A DNA stretch of 61,315 nucleotides from a virus: positions 1-61,315 of IMG/VR virus record IMGVR_UViG_3300043587_000032, one strand, 5' to 3'. The notes beneath the pieces are model-generated. The model was not told where the DNA came from and made no database searches. It was given only the letters and a program-made list of their open reading frames with translations. Positions 38,643 to 46,872 of the stretch are shown here, piece after piece. The position numbers and the translations under genes are program-made. Position 1 is the first letter of the stretch, and each line of letters starts with the position of its first letter.

Positions 38643-38836
38643 GGCCTGAGCGGCTGGCCATGCTCATCAGGTTGGCGTGCGTGCGGCAACAGAACGGGAA
38701 GTGGGAAGTAGCCCTGACTGGCGTGTGGCGCGAAGCTGCACCCGAGGATGCCGCCCGGCTCGATGAGGCGATGACGAAGGGGCGGATCGGCCTGATGTTC
38801 CTGTCCGGCAAGGCCGTCTGGCTAGTGGAGCCCTAG
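38639..38836 (+). CDS. Small tandem paralogue 3 of 3
   Basis: A 65-aa protein with KWEVALTGVWREAAPEDAAR and LDEAMTKGRIGLMFLSGKAV, the most diverged copy. ATGA-coupled; the stop overlaps the stop of the convergent collagen-like gene by 4 bases, with no terminator between. Confidence 0.66.
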   Translation: MRPERLAMLIRLACVRQQNGKWEVALTGVWREAAPEDAARLDEAMTKGRIGLMFLSGKAVWLVEP

Positions 38837-39591
38837 CCGCCCTCGACCGGCGCCGCATCCTTCACGCAGACGCGCACCGTCTTCGGGGGGATGTCGGCGC
38901 TGGTCGCGTCCTCGACGTGGTAACCGGCCTCGCAGGCAGGCCCCGCCGGTCCAGCCGGGCCCTCGGGACCTTCCGGACCCCGGCACGGCTGATTGGCCCC
39001 CTGGCAGAACTCCTGCACCTGAGCAAGCAACTGAGCATCCGTCGCCGGTGGCGCATCCTTGCCGTTCTCGCCGTTCTGCCCCGCCGGGCCCACACACCGA
39101 TCGTTCGCGCACACCGCCTGCACCGCGGCCAAGATCTGATCCTGCGTCGGCAGCGGCGCGTCCTTGCCGGGCTTCCCATCGGCGGGCCGGTTCGCGTTGT
39201 AGACCTGCGTCACCAGCGCCAGCACCTGATCGGACGTGACGACCTTCCCGGCGATCTGCGACTGCACGATCGCGATCACGTCCGAGCGCGCAAGCCCGTC
39301 GGCCACGGCCGGTTGCGGCTGCCCGTCGACGGCCGACTTCGCCTTATCGATCTTCTCCCCGCACGCCCCCAACGCCGCAAGGTCTTTCGCCAGCTGGTCA
39401 GTGCGCTTGCACAGCACGTCGAGCGTCAGCACCGCGGGCGCCGTGTCGGACGCGATCGTGTTTGCGCGGTTCTCCTGCCCCTGCCCGGACACCAGGATGG
39501 CCACCCCGAGCCCGGCGACCACCAGCAGGGCCACGACGGCGAGGCCGATCAGGAGCGGCGATGCGGCCCGGGACTTCGTGGCGGCAGTCAT
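38833..39591 (-). CDS. Membrane-anchored protein with collagen-like repeats
   Basis: A 252-aa protein. An N-terminal TM helix (LLIGLAVVALLVVAGLGVAI, about 13-32), a helical region with paired Cys, then Gly-x-y runs (GKPGKDAP, CVGPAGQNGENGKDAP, GPEGPEGPAGPAGPA) and a Cys-containing C-terminal knob. The layout is that of an extracellular trimeric stalk. It follows the protease and holin-like genes in the head operon, so it may be a surface or virion-associated fibre. Confidence 0.68.
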   Translation of the reverse strand: MTAATKSRAASPLLIGLAVVALLVVAGLGVAILVSGQGQENRANTIASDTAPAVLTLDVLCKRTDQLAKDLAALGACGEKIDKAKSAVDGQPQPAVADGLARSDVIAIVQSQIAGKVVTSDQVLALVTQVYNANRPADGKPGKDAPLPTQDQILAAVQAVCANDRCVGPAGQNGENGKDAPPATDAQLLAQVQEFCQGANQPCRGPEGPEGPAGPAGPACEAGYHVEDATSADIPPKTVRVCVKDAAPVEGG

Positions 39592-39929
39592 TTCGTCTTG
39601 CCCTTCAGGTCGTCGGCGAGCCCTTTCACGAGCTCCCCGAGTTGCTGCATCTCCGGGTTGTTCGTCGCGTCGGCGCGCCCGAGCAGGTAATCCGCCGTGG
39701 CCTTCGGGGGCAGGGGAGGCCACAAGGGGTGCTGGTCCCACCCTTCGGATGCAGCCAACGTACGCACACGATAGCCCCATCCCATGAGCTCGACGTTGAT
39801 GTCCCGGACGGCGACCAGGTCTGTGACCTGGCGATCCTTGCGCTTCGCCCGGAGGCCGATGAGCCCGATGATGAAGGTGAGGAAGGTGAGCGCGGCGCCA
39901 CCGAGGGCGCCCAGTGCGGTGAGGTTCAT
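39588..39929 (-). CDS. Single-pass membrane protein
   Basis: A 113-aa protein: an N-terminal TM helix (LGALGGAALTFLTFIIGLIG), a basic stop-transfer KRKDR, and a soluble helical C-terminus. It sits with the other membrane proteins after the protease. Possibly a spanin- or holin-like accessory; unproven. Confidence 0.62.
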   Translation of the reverse strand: MNLTALGALGGAALTFLTFIIGLIGLRAKRKDRQVTDLVAVRDINVELMGWGYRVRTLAASEGWDQHPLWPPLPPKATADYLLGRADATNNPEMQQLGELVKGLADDLKGKTK

Positions 39930-40327
39930 CTGACGGCCTCGCGCATGTCGGCGTTGTACGAGAACGCGAGGATGCCGTGGACCGCGGCGAGGGCGATGGT
40001 GCAGACCGGCAGCAGGTGTGTGCCGTGGGCAGCGATGGCGCCGACCTCGAGGGCGAAGGCGTAGGCCAGCCAGCTGGAGCCGGTGAGTAGATGTGCCACA
40101 TGCAGCAACCTATGCGTACGCAGCGCGACTACCAGGCAGATACCCGTGGCACCGAACCACGTGATCCACACCGGCCCGAGAGCGTTAATGGCCACCACCA
40201 CAGACGTGGTCGTCGGCACCGCAGGGTAGACCAGCCGAGGAAAGACGTGCAGCAAAGCCACCGCGAGGTGCACGATCACGAGCGTGACCGAGGTTGCCCA
40301 CCGGCCGGGGATGCGTGGGTGTGGCAC
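39926..40327 (-). CDS. Four-TM membrane protein
   Basis: A 133-aa protein with hydrophobic segments at about 13-30, 42-66, 78-96 and 100-122. GTGA- or ATGA-type coupling with the next gene. A second holin is one option, but the lysis genes are 35 kb away, so the role is unclear. Confidence 0.62.
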   Translation of the reverse strand: MPHPRIPGRWATSVTLVIVHLAVALLHVFPRLVYPAVPTTTSVVVAINALGPVWITWFGATGICLVVALRTHRLLHVAHLLTGSSWLAYAFALEVGAIAAHGTHLLPVCTIALAAVHGILAFSYNADMREAVR

Positions 40328-40342
40328 GCGTCCTCCCTTCGG

Positions 40343-40573
40343 TCAGTCCTTGCCCTTGTGGCCCTTGTCAAACAGGGCGCGTCCGGCTGGCGTGGCACGC
40401 ATGATGTTCGTCGCGAGCCCGGCCGCCATCTTCACCGGCACGCCTTCCTTGACCAGCGCCGCGCGCAACGTCGTCCACGGGTGCGCCGCTCCCATATACC
40501 GGGCCGACCCCTTGGGGCCGATCCAGTACTTCCAGAGCGCCGACCCGCGGCCGTACGGCAGCTTGCTGGCTAG
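40343..40573 (-). CDS. Small conserved head-region protein with unclear start
   Basis: About 75 codons (ASKLPYGRGSALWKYWIGPK, then HPWTTLRAALVKEGVPVKM) of the kind often found directly after the capsid protease in actinophages. No ATG, GTG or TTG occurs in frame near the protease stop: the nearest are a GTG at 40693 inside the protease gene and an ATG near 40498. It may start at a CTG, be reached by frameshifting from the protease gene, or start at 40498. Confidence 0.5.
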   Translation of the reverse strand, partial: LASKLPYGRGSALWKYWIGPKGSARYMGAAHPWTTLRAALVKEGVPVKMAAGLATNIMRATPAGRALFDKGHKGKD

Positions 40574-42735
40574 CTCCTCACCGGGAAAGGGCGCATCAGC
40601 TCTTCCAAGGCAATGCCTCGCTCCAGCTCCAGCGCGAGTGACGACTTCTCCGTGCCGAGCTTGTCCGGCGCGGCCTCCGGCGAGCGGCCCCACTGCCCAA
40701 GCAGGTCACCGAGCTTCGCCGCCACACGGGTAGCGAGCTCGTCGTAGTCGATCCCGCCGGGCCCGAACGCGATCGCCGGACGGGTCGCACCGGCCGCGGT
40801 CATCGCCATCGGGACACCCGACGCTACGCGCGCCCTGGTAACCGGGTAGCCCGGGGTGTTGACCGAGAGCACCGCCACCATCTCGAGGTGCCCGCCGTAG
40901 TTGCGCCAGTCGCCGGACGGCGCCGCGGCCAGCAGGCGCGCACGGTCACGCTCAGACAGCTCGGGGTCGATCGCCCCGGCGATCCAGATGCCGAAGGTGT
41001 CCTCCCCTGCCGCCACGTCGGCCGCGTTGGTGCCGGTGTTGTCGTAGTGCGCGACGGTGTCGGCGGCGTTGGCGGACAGTTCGGCGTGCCCGGTGTCCAT
41101 CGTGAGGTGGCCGACGGCGACCGTGCGGCGTGCACCTTCGTCGTCGAGGGCGAAGCGGGCGCCGGTCATGAAGTAGGCGTAGTCGGTGCCCGAGCGCGGC
41201 GGCGGCGTGCACTGGCGTGAGATGCCGATGTGGCAGGTGCCCCACGTTGCGATGTGCCCGAAGATCTGGCCGGTGTCCGGGTCGATCTGGAGCGGCGTCG
41301 GGCCGTCGAGCTTCGGGTCCTCGAACCAGGCGACCGGCGGCAGTTCGGCGAGCTTCTTCTTCAGGAAGTCCGGCTTGCCCTTGGCCTTCGTCTTGGTCTT
41401 CGGGTCATCTTCGTCGTCAGCCTTCTTCGCCTTGGCGTTCTTCAGGAACTGCGGCGGGATCTTGCCGAACTCCTCGACCGCACACGAGAGGCAGTCGTCT
41501 CCGAGCTCGCTCGCGGAGAACGCGGCCGCGGTGATGGTCGCGACGCCCTTGGACTCGAGCAGGGCGCGCAGCTTCTCGAGCGTGTCGGCGGCGGCCAGCT
41601 CCTCCGCGGGCATGCCGGGGCGCGAGCCGTCGATCTCGACGTACGCGTCGGGGAATGCCGGGATGGCGCACAGGGTGGTGGCAGCGATGACGCCCTTGGA
41701 CACGGCCGTCTGGGTGGTCTCTTCGCCGTCCTCGCCGTAGGTCACGTCCTCGACCCAATCGAGCTCCGAGAGATCCACCGAGTTGCCGGTGAGGTAGCCC
41801 TTCGCGGCGAGCTTGCCGCCGACGGACTCGGGGTCGGCGGTGCCGCGTCCCTGCCAGACGAAGGTGCCTTCCGGGAGTGGCTCACCGGTCTGCTTCGAGA
41901 TGAACTCGGGGCCGGGAATCTTCCAGGCTTCGTCGAGCTTGCCCATGATCTCGGCTTTGGCGTGTCCGCCGTCGCTGCCCGGGTTGACGGTCTGCGCGAG
42001 GATGCTGATGGGCAGTGCCCTGGTGGTGAGCGCGCCGGGGTGGATGAACCGGCCGTCAGCGGTGGCCTTGCCCTCGACGGCGAGGCAGGGGAAGAAAAGC
42101 TGGAGCTCGCCGTCCTTCTCGGTGACGACCGGCGTCGCGGTCTCCGTGCTGGTCATCTCCATCACTCCGTTTCCTGCGTACCTCGAGGGCGGCGTCATGT
42201 CGCCCGCCTGGTCGTCGCCCCACCCGGTCAGCGGGAAGTCGTGATCCTTGCCTGCCAGTGCCAGCCGGACCGTGGAGAAGCGCGCCGTGCCCTTCGCCTT
42301 GGGGAGGGTGGTCTCCGGCAGTTCGTACCCGGCGCAGATGTGCGGCGCCCACGGCTCGAACTGCTTCGGGTAGCGGCCGGTGCCGAGCACCGACACTCCA
42401 ATATCACGGGCGTACTGGTTCGCGTCCTGCATGGCGAAGGTCGGCGTCAGCGTGGTGTTCGTCGAGGGCTTGTGCTTGCCGTCCGGCCCGCCGTCGCGAT
42501 TCCAGATCGCCGGGCCCATGATCTGCGCCTCGATCGGCCCCAAGTTGGTGGCCATCCGGGCGACGCGCTCGATGAGCTCCTCGCGGGTGGCATCGTCGAG
42601 GTCGGTCACGTCGTCACCGAGGAACACCAGGGTGCAGTGGATGACGCCGGTGGGATCCCCTCCGGGCACGGTGAACTGGCCAGGCGAGTCCGGGATAAGG
42701 GCGATCATGCCGCCGGTCTGCACGTCGTCAGCCAC
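40570..42735 (-). CDS. Capsid maturation protease fused to a 2H phosphoesterase-like domain
   Basis: A 721-aa protein. Residues 1-185 look like a 2H (LigT/2-prime-5-prime ligase) domain: HCTLVFLGD with His 33 and Thr 35, and PHICAGYELP with His 132 and Cys 134 where Ser/Thr is usual. Residues about 205-400 are prohead protease-like (FFPCLAVEGKATADGRFIHP, GGHAKAEIMGKLDEAW). The rest (about 470-690) is a second structural region with EDPKLDGPTPLQIDPDTGQI and GHIATWGTCH. It should process the capsid scaffold. Confidence 0.75.
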   Translation of the reverse strand: MADDVQTGGMIALIPDSPGQFTVPGGDPTGVIHCTLVFLGDDVTDLDDATREELIERVARMATNLGPIEAQIMGPAIWNRDGGPDGKHKPSTNTTLTPTFAMQDANQYARDIGVSVLGTGRYPKQFEPWAPHICAGYELPETTLPKAKGTARFSTVRLALAGKDHDFPLTGWGDDQAGDMTPPSRYAGNGVMEMTSTETATPVVTEKDGELQLFFPCLAVEGKATADGRFIHPGALTTRALPISILAQTVNPGSDGGHAKAEIMGKLDEAWKIPGPEFISKQTGEPLPEGTFVWQGRGTADPESVGGKLAAKGYLTGNSVDLSELDWVEDVTYGEDGEETTQTAVSKGVIAATTLCAIPAFPDAYVEIDGSRPGMPAEELAAADTLEKLRALLESKGVATITAAAFSASELGDDCLSCAVEEFGKIPPQFLKNAKAKKADDEDDPKTKTKAKGKPDFLKKKLAELPPVAWFEDPKLDGPTPLQIDPDTGQIFGHIATWGTCHIGISRQCTPPPRSGTDYAYFMTGARFALDDEGARRTVAVGHLTMDTGHAELSANAADTVAHYDNTGTNAADVAAGEDTFGIWIAGAIDPELSERDRARLLAAAPSGDWRNYGGHLEMVAVLSVNTPGYPVTRARVASGVPMAMTAAGATRPAIAFGPGGIDYDELATRVAAKLGDLLGQWGRSPEAAPDKLGTEKSSLALELERGIALEELMRPFPVRS

Positions 42736-43036
42736 GGTCTTCCTCCGGAACGCTCGGGCACTCGGTCAGGTGATGCCAGGACCCGCCTACGGGATCGGCA
42801 CCGGGCAGGACGCCTTCGTGATTGTCTGCGGCCGGGTACTGGAGATCGTTCATGAAGATCCCCTTCGGGTTGAACACGGTGAGCCCCACCGCCAGGCGGT
42901 CTTCGCCGAAGTTCGTGTCGCCGACCTCGGTAACGATGGCGGCCCGGCACTGCGCCGTGTACGCCTGCGTCCCGTCCGCCAGCACCGGAGTGCCGTGGCT
43001 GACGTAGTGGACGATCTGACCTACGTAGGGGCTCAT
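42728..43036 (-). CDS. Hypothetical protein in head operon
   Basis: A 102-aa protein (GQIVHYVSHGTPVLADGTQA onward, then VGLTVFNPKGIFMNDLQYPA). It resembles small phage proteins with a beta-barrel-like core. The start overlaps the upstream stop (TGATG). Function unknown. Confidence 0.62.
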   Translation of the reverse strand: MSPYVGQIVHYVSHGTPVLADGTQAYTAQCRAAIVTEVGDTNFGEDRLAVGLTVFNPKGIFMNDLQYPAADNHEGVLPGADPVGGSWHHLTECPSVPEEDRG

Positions 43037-43356
43037 CAGGCCTCGATCCATTTGCCGTTTCGGATGAAGCCGTGGGACTTGCAGGAGCACAGCAAAGACG
43101 GCTCGACGGTCAGCGGATCAAGCGACACCAGTTGCCACCTCGGGCCGGGCCGGTCAGCGTTCTCCGGCAGGTCGAACGTGATGCTGCCCGCGCACGGCTC
43201 CCCTACCGGGGTGTGGTCGCCTCCGGCGGCGGGGTGCACGTGGAAGAGACCGGCGGCCAGGCAATCGTGGTGCGAGGTGATCCGGGCATAGTGGCCGTTG
43301 CCCAGGTCGATCGCGCCTTCGCCTAGGAGGTCGAGCAGGTAATCCGAGTCGGCCAT
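43036..43356 (-). CDS. Small zinc-binding-like protein (CSCKSHGF motif)
   Basis: A 106-aa protein with ITFDLPENADRPGPRWQL, LLCSCKSHGFIRNGKW near the C-terminus and scattered His residues. The CSC-x-SHG-x-I-x-x-G-x-W ending is common in phage genes near the head module. Start at ATG 43356, or at a GTG two codons upstream that overlaps the portal stop. Function unknown. Confidence 0.62.
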   Translation of the reverse strand: MADSDYLLDLLGEGAIDLGNGHYARITSHHDCLAAGLFHVHPAAGGDHTPVGEPCAGSITFDLPENADRPGPRWQLVSLDPLTVEPSLLCSCKSHGFIRNGKWIEA

Positions 43357-43358
43357 GG

Positions 43359-45899
43359 TCACTCCCTGTCCAGCCACTTTTGCTGCACTGCGACCATACG
43401 ATCGCGCTGGTCCCGGGTGCGCTGACTGTGCGTGCCGGTGCGCCCGGCGGCGTCGTCGAGCTCGGCAAGGTGCCGCTCGCCGCGCATGGCGCCGGACTCT
43501 TCGTCGATGACGGACTGAGCGATGTCGTCGGCCTCGACCAGCGCCCACGATGGGACGTAGTCGCACATGCAGCCGGAGTGGTCGCCGGGCTTGTAGTGCG
43601 AGCCGATCCAGGCGTACTTCGGCTCGGGGATCAAGGCGGGATCGTCGTATCCCTCGAAGCGGCGCCCCGCGATAGCGAAGTGCGGCTCAAAGTGCCTCGA
43701 CCGGGGTGTCACCCCGTAGCGCCACGTGAAGCCCACACGGGGGCCCTGAGCGTCCAGTGTGCGCAGGATGTCGCCACCGAGCGCGATACCGCCGTCAGTG
43801 GTCGAGCCCCCGCCGATCTCCGAGAGCGCGTCCCGCACGTCGCCGGGCAGCACGATGGTGTCCGGCACTTCGCCGCGCAGTTCGTCACCGGCCCGGCCGT
43901 ACAGCTTCGCCATCGCCCGGTCCTTCAGGCTGCCCTCGAGCCGCTTCCAGGCGGCCGGGATCCGCGCCGTCATGGCCTGCGTCAGCGCTGCCAGCGTCGA
44001 GAGCGGCAGGTACGTCATCTCGGCTACGGCCTTCACGGACTGCGTGATGGCGTAGGTGGACCACTGGGTGAACTTGACCGCGAGGTAGGCGAAGGCGGCG
44101 GCGAGCAGGATGTCTTCGGTCAGCCCGAGCTCCTCGAGCCGGTCCCGGCCGACCATGGCGCACACGTCGACCGGGTCGGCACCCTTGACCTGGAGCGCCA
44201 ACGCGGCATCCTTGCCCTGCACCTTCGCCTTGACCTTGTTGCCCGCCTTCTCGAGCGCGCGAATCAGCGCGTCGTCGGCGGCCTGCATAATCCGGTCGCG
44301 TAGCGCGGCGTCGATCTCCGCGAGCCTGTCCCCCGACCTGACCTTGATGGCCGGTCCGCTCGAGGCCACCCGCACGCCGGAAGGTGCCGTGTCCGGCGCG
44401 GTGCTCGGGGTTCGCGGTGGGTCGCCGGGCCCACGGGGCATCTCCTCGATCTGGGCGGGCTGGCGCACCTGCCCCTGGATGATCTGCGGCGTCTGCTGGC
44501 GCTGCGTGCCGAGCATCTCCGCGGCCAGCTGGCTGAGCGTGTCCGGCGGCGTGGTGCCCTTGAACATCGCCAGCTGCTTCAGGTCTTCTTCGTCGGGCGC
44601 GTCGTCCTCGTTGAATCCCTTGGCCTTGCGGTACGCGACGTAGGACAGGCCGCCGCGATCCATGGCGGCGTCGGCATCGGCGGACCGGTTGGCGTTCTCG
44701 GTGATGTTCCCGGCGTCATACCAGATCTGAACGGAGAGGGCTTCGTCCTTCGTCAGGCCGTAGCCGTTGTCGGACTCGGGCAGCATCAGCAGGCGCCGGA
44801 AGTAGGACTCCGTGAGGGAGTCGACGATCAGGCGGCAGGACGGCTCGATGTGCTCCTTGAACTTGGCGGCGTCCATCATGGCGCCTGACCAGTGGTTCAT
44901 CTCGCCGACGCGCATGGCGTCGGACGGCAGGTCGAGGCCGTCGGCGATGCGGTTCAACGCGGCCTGCATCTTGCCGAGCAGGTCATCGGAGGTCTCGCGT
45001 TCGAAGCGGACGTGCCGAACTTCCTTCAGGTCTTCTGCTTCGCCGCGGACCAGGATGGGCGCGACGGATCCGGCGTCGCCCTCGTTCATGATCGGCGCGG
45101 TGATGGCGGCCGTGAAGTTGGCGCTGAAGCGGTCGTTCTCCGGGTCGAGCGTGGCACCCGAGCGCGCCATCAGCGTCAGCTCGTTGGGGATGAGGATGAT
45201 GCCGTTCGCGGCGATGCGGGACTTCGAGGCTGCCCGGATCTCGCGACCGGCCAAGATCACGTCTTCGCACACGTCGAGCATGGTGCGCAGCGGGGAATCG
45301 GCCAGGCCGGACCACTGGGGGTGTGGGACCCAGAGCCTGATCAGGGTCTCGGTCTTGGCGTTGATGGGGCGTGCGGCCCGGCCGGGGATGTCGATGATGC
45401 CGAGTCCGCCGTTGCCGGGGATGACTTCGCTGGTGGACCTGATCATCCACTGCTCGTCGCCGTACTGGTCGGGGAAGCCGTGTAGCCAGCATTCGCCGGG
45501 GATGTCGAACGACTGACTGATCATGCCCTGGAAGCGGTAGCCGGATCCGAACGGGAGCCGGGACAGGCAGTCGCGGGCGGCTTCCGCTACTCGCCTGTCC
45601 ACGGGGAGATCTTCGTCTGGCGTGGGGTTCCCGTCGCCGTCCTCGAGCACGATGATGTTCGGTTCGTCGTCTCCGCCGCTGACGGCGGCGATGGTGAACT
45701 GGACCTTGGAGATGATGTTCGCCTTGTTGCGCAGCGCGGACCCGAGCTCGGGGATGAGGTCCCGGTAGTTCCAGGCGATGGCTTGCCAGGCCATCTTGGT
45801 CTTGCCGAGATCGGTGATGCTGTTGCGGTCGCGGAGGTCGATGACCTGTCCGGATGCGGTGCTGGCGTTCCTGCGCTTCGTCGACCAGGGGAGGGGCAT
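43359..45899 (-). CDS. Portal protein fused to MuF-like minor head protein
   Basis: An 846-aa protein. Residues 1-470 are a siphovirus portal (WNYRDLIPELGSALRNKANI, then FQGMISQSFDIPGECWLHG, the long helical LNRIADGLDLPSDAMRVGEM). Residues about 560-846 are MuF/SPP1 gp7-like, with GVTPRSRHFEPHFAIAGRRF and a metal-like HSGCMCDYVPSW motif. Portal-MuF fusions occur in some actinophages. The portal ring is the DNA channel; MuF domains are often injected or carry toxins in other phages. Confidence 0.87.
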   Translation of the reverse strand: MPLPWSTKRRNASTASGQVIDLRDRNSITDLGKTKMAWQAIAWNYRDLIPELGSALRNKANIISKVQFTIAAVSGGDDEPNIIVLEDGDGNPTPDEDLPVDRRVAEAARDCLSRLPFGSGYRFQGMISQSFDIPGECWLHGFPDQYGDEQWMIRSTSEVIPGNGGLGIIDIPGRAARPINAKTETLIRLWVPHPQWSGLADSPLRTMLDVCEDVILAGREIRAASKSRIAANGIILIPNELTLMARSGATLDPENDRFSANFTAAITAPIMNEGDAGSVAPILVRGEAEDLKEVRHVRFERETSDDLLGKMQAALNRIADGLDLPSDAMRVGEMNHWSGAMMDAAKFKEHIEPSCRLIVDSLTESYFRRLLMLPESDNGYGLTKDEALSVQIWYDAGNITENANRSADADAAMDRGGLSYVAYRKAKGFNEDDAPDEEDLKQLAMFKGTTPPDTLSQLAAEMLGTQRQQTPQIIQGQVRQPAQIEEMPRGPGDPPRTPSTAPDTAPSGVRVASSGPAIKVRSGDRLAEIDAALRDRIMQAADDALIRALEKAGNKVKAKVQGKDAALALQVKGADPVDVCAMVGRDRLEELGLTEDILLAAAFAYLAVKFTQWSTYAITQSVKAVAEMTYLPLSTLAALTQAMTARIPAAWKRLEGSLKDRAMAKLYGRAGDELRGEVPDTIVLPGDVRDALSEIGGGSTTDGGIALGGDILRTLDAQGPRVGFTWRYGVTPRSRHFEPHFAIAGRRFEGYDDPALIPEPKYAWIGSHYKPGDHSGCMCDYVPSWALVEADDIAQSVIDEESGAMRGERHLAELDDAAGRTGTHSQRTRDQRDRMVAVQQKWLDRE

Positions 45900-45906
45900 T
45901 AACGGT

Positions 45907-46242
45907 TCACTCCCTCGGTTCGCTCGCCTCGATCCAGTCGAGGAGTTCCGTGATCACGCCGGTTGTTGCTGAGAATGCCAGCACGCGGGCGGCGATGCTC
46001 CAGATACGCGGGGAGAGAGCGCGGGCGATGGTGACTCCGAGGGCGACGTACGGGGAGAGGCACCATGGGCAGGAGAGGAGCTCGTTGATCTTGTGGTGGT
46101 CGTGTTTGAGGAGCCAGGTGGCGACGCTGTCTCGGGCGGGTTCGGTGATGGAATCGACTTGAATGAGCCTGACCAGCCGATACGTCGCAGCTACGTCAAT
46201 CAGGGTTGACTGTGCGCCCGGGGATCCCGGCAACCGCTTCAC
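45907..46242 (-). CDS. DUF1360-like membrane protein
   Basis: A 111-aa protein: YRLVRLIQVDSITEPARDSV, then SCPWCLSPYVALGVTIARAL with CPWC, and a TM helix at the C-terminal half. This matches DUF1360, a small membrane family of unknown role often found in phages near the portal. The GTG start overlaps the upstream stop (GTGA). Confidence 0.72.
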   Translation of the reverse strand: MKRLPGSPGAQSTLIDVAATYRLVRLIQVDSITEPARDSVATWLLKHDHHKINELLSCPWCLSPYVALGVTIARALSPRIWSIAARVLAFSATTGVITELLDWIEASEPRE

Positions 46243-46433
46243 CACTTGGCACGCTCCTCGGGGGTCTCTTTGAGCTCGCGAGCCAGGTCGGACAGGGCGG
46301 CTGCGCAGGCTTCCGACATCCACTCGATCTCGTTGTCCCCTCGGGCGGCTGCCTGCTTGACCAGGAAGTACATGGTCTCGGCCATGGCTTCCACCTGCTT
46401 GCGTGTCTCGGGCAGGTCGTCGAGATTGATCAT
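46239..46433 (-). CDS. Hypothetical small helical protein
   Basis: A 64-aa, fully helical acidic protein (RKQVEAMAETMYFLVKQAAA). ATGA-coupled upstream, GTGA downstream. Function unknown. Confidence 0.6.
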   Translation of the reverse strand: MINLDDLPETRKQVEAMAETMYFLVKQAAARGDNEIEWMSEACAAALSDLARELKETPEERAKW

Positions 46434-46711
46434 GAGTCGTCGCCGTCCTTCGCGTCCTCGGTGCACAGCGGCGGCGGATGGGCGCACCCGGTGGCGTAGC
46501 AGTCCTCACAGGGGTGGCCGATCGGGCGCGCATGGCCGGTGCCCTCGCAGGCCGTGCAGCATCCGCGCGGCGTGGGGTGCGGGTCCGGCGGGAGCTGGAG
46601 GTAGGGCGTAACGCGCAGGCCGGTGGCGTAGCCGATCTGCTTGCCCTCGAACTCGATCTTCACCGGGCCGTTGATGTGGCGCGACACGCCGGGCGCGTAG
46701 TACTCGGCCAT
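46430..46711 (-). CDS. Zinc-finger protein with DnaJ-like Cys clusters
   Basis: A 93-aa protein with a strand-rich N-terminus (HINGPVKIEFEGKQIGYATG) and CTACEGTGHARPIGHPCEDC near residues 56-75, a four-Cys DnaJ-type site, followed by further Cys. Coupled at both ends. Function unknown. Confidence 0.62.
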   Translation of the reverse strand: MAEYYAPGVSRHINGPVKIEFEGKQIGYATGLRVTPYLQLPPDPHPTPRGCCTACEGTGHARPIGHPCEDCYATGCAHPPPLCTEDAKDGDDS

Positions 46712-46872
46712 CAGACGACCTCCGTCCATCCGCACCCCTGGCAGTGGCGGACCTTGCGGCGCCCGAGGTCTCGCAGGTGCCACGGTCCCCAGTTGCTGTA
46801 GCAGTGGCAGGACTCGCCGGTCTTCAGGCGGAAGACCAGGCGGCCCCATCGGTTGAGCAAGGCGAGGATCAT
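46711..46872 (-). CDS. Very small zinc-ribbon protein
   Basis: A 53-aa protein (ILALLNRWGRLVFRLKTGES, CHCYSNWGPWHLRD, then RHCQGCGWTEV) with two CxC/CxxC pairs typical of a zinc ribbon. The ATG overlaps the upstream stop (ATGA) and the stop overlaps the next start (TGATG). It is below usual ORF-length cut-offs, but context and codon phase support it. Confidence 0.62.
   Translation of the reverse strand: MILALLNRWGRLVFRLKTGESCHCYSNWGPWHLRDLGRRKVRHCQGCGWTEVV

Noticed and set aside
41230-42855. 541-codon plus-strand frame opposite the capsid protease
   Set aside because: Shadow frame with biased composition and no motifs.
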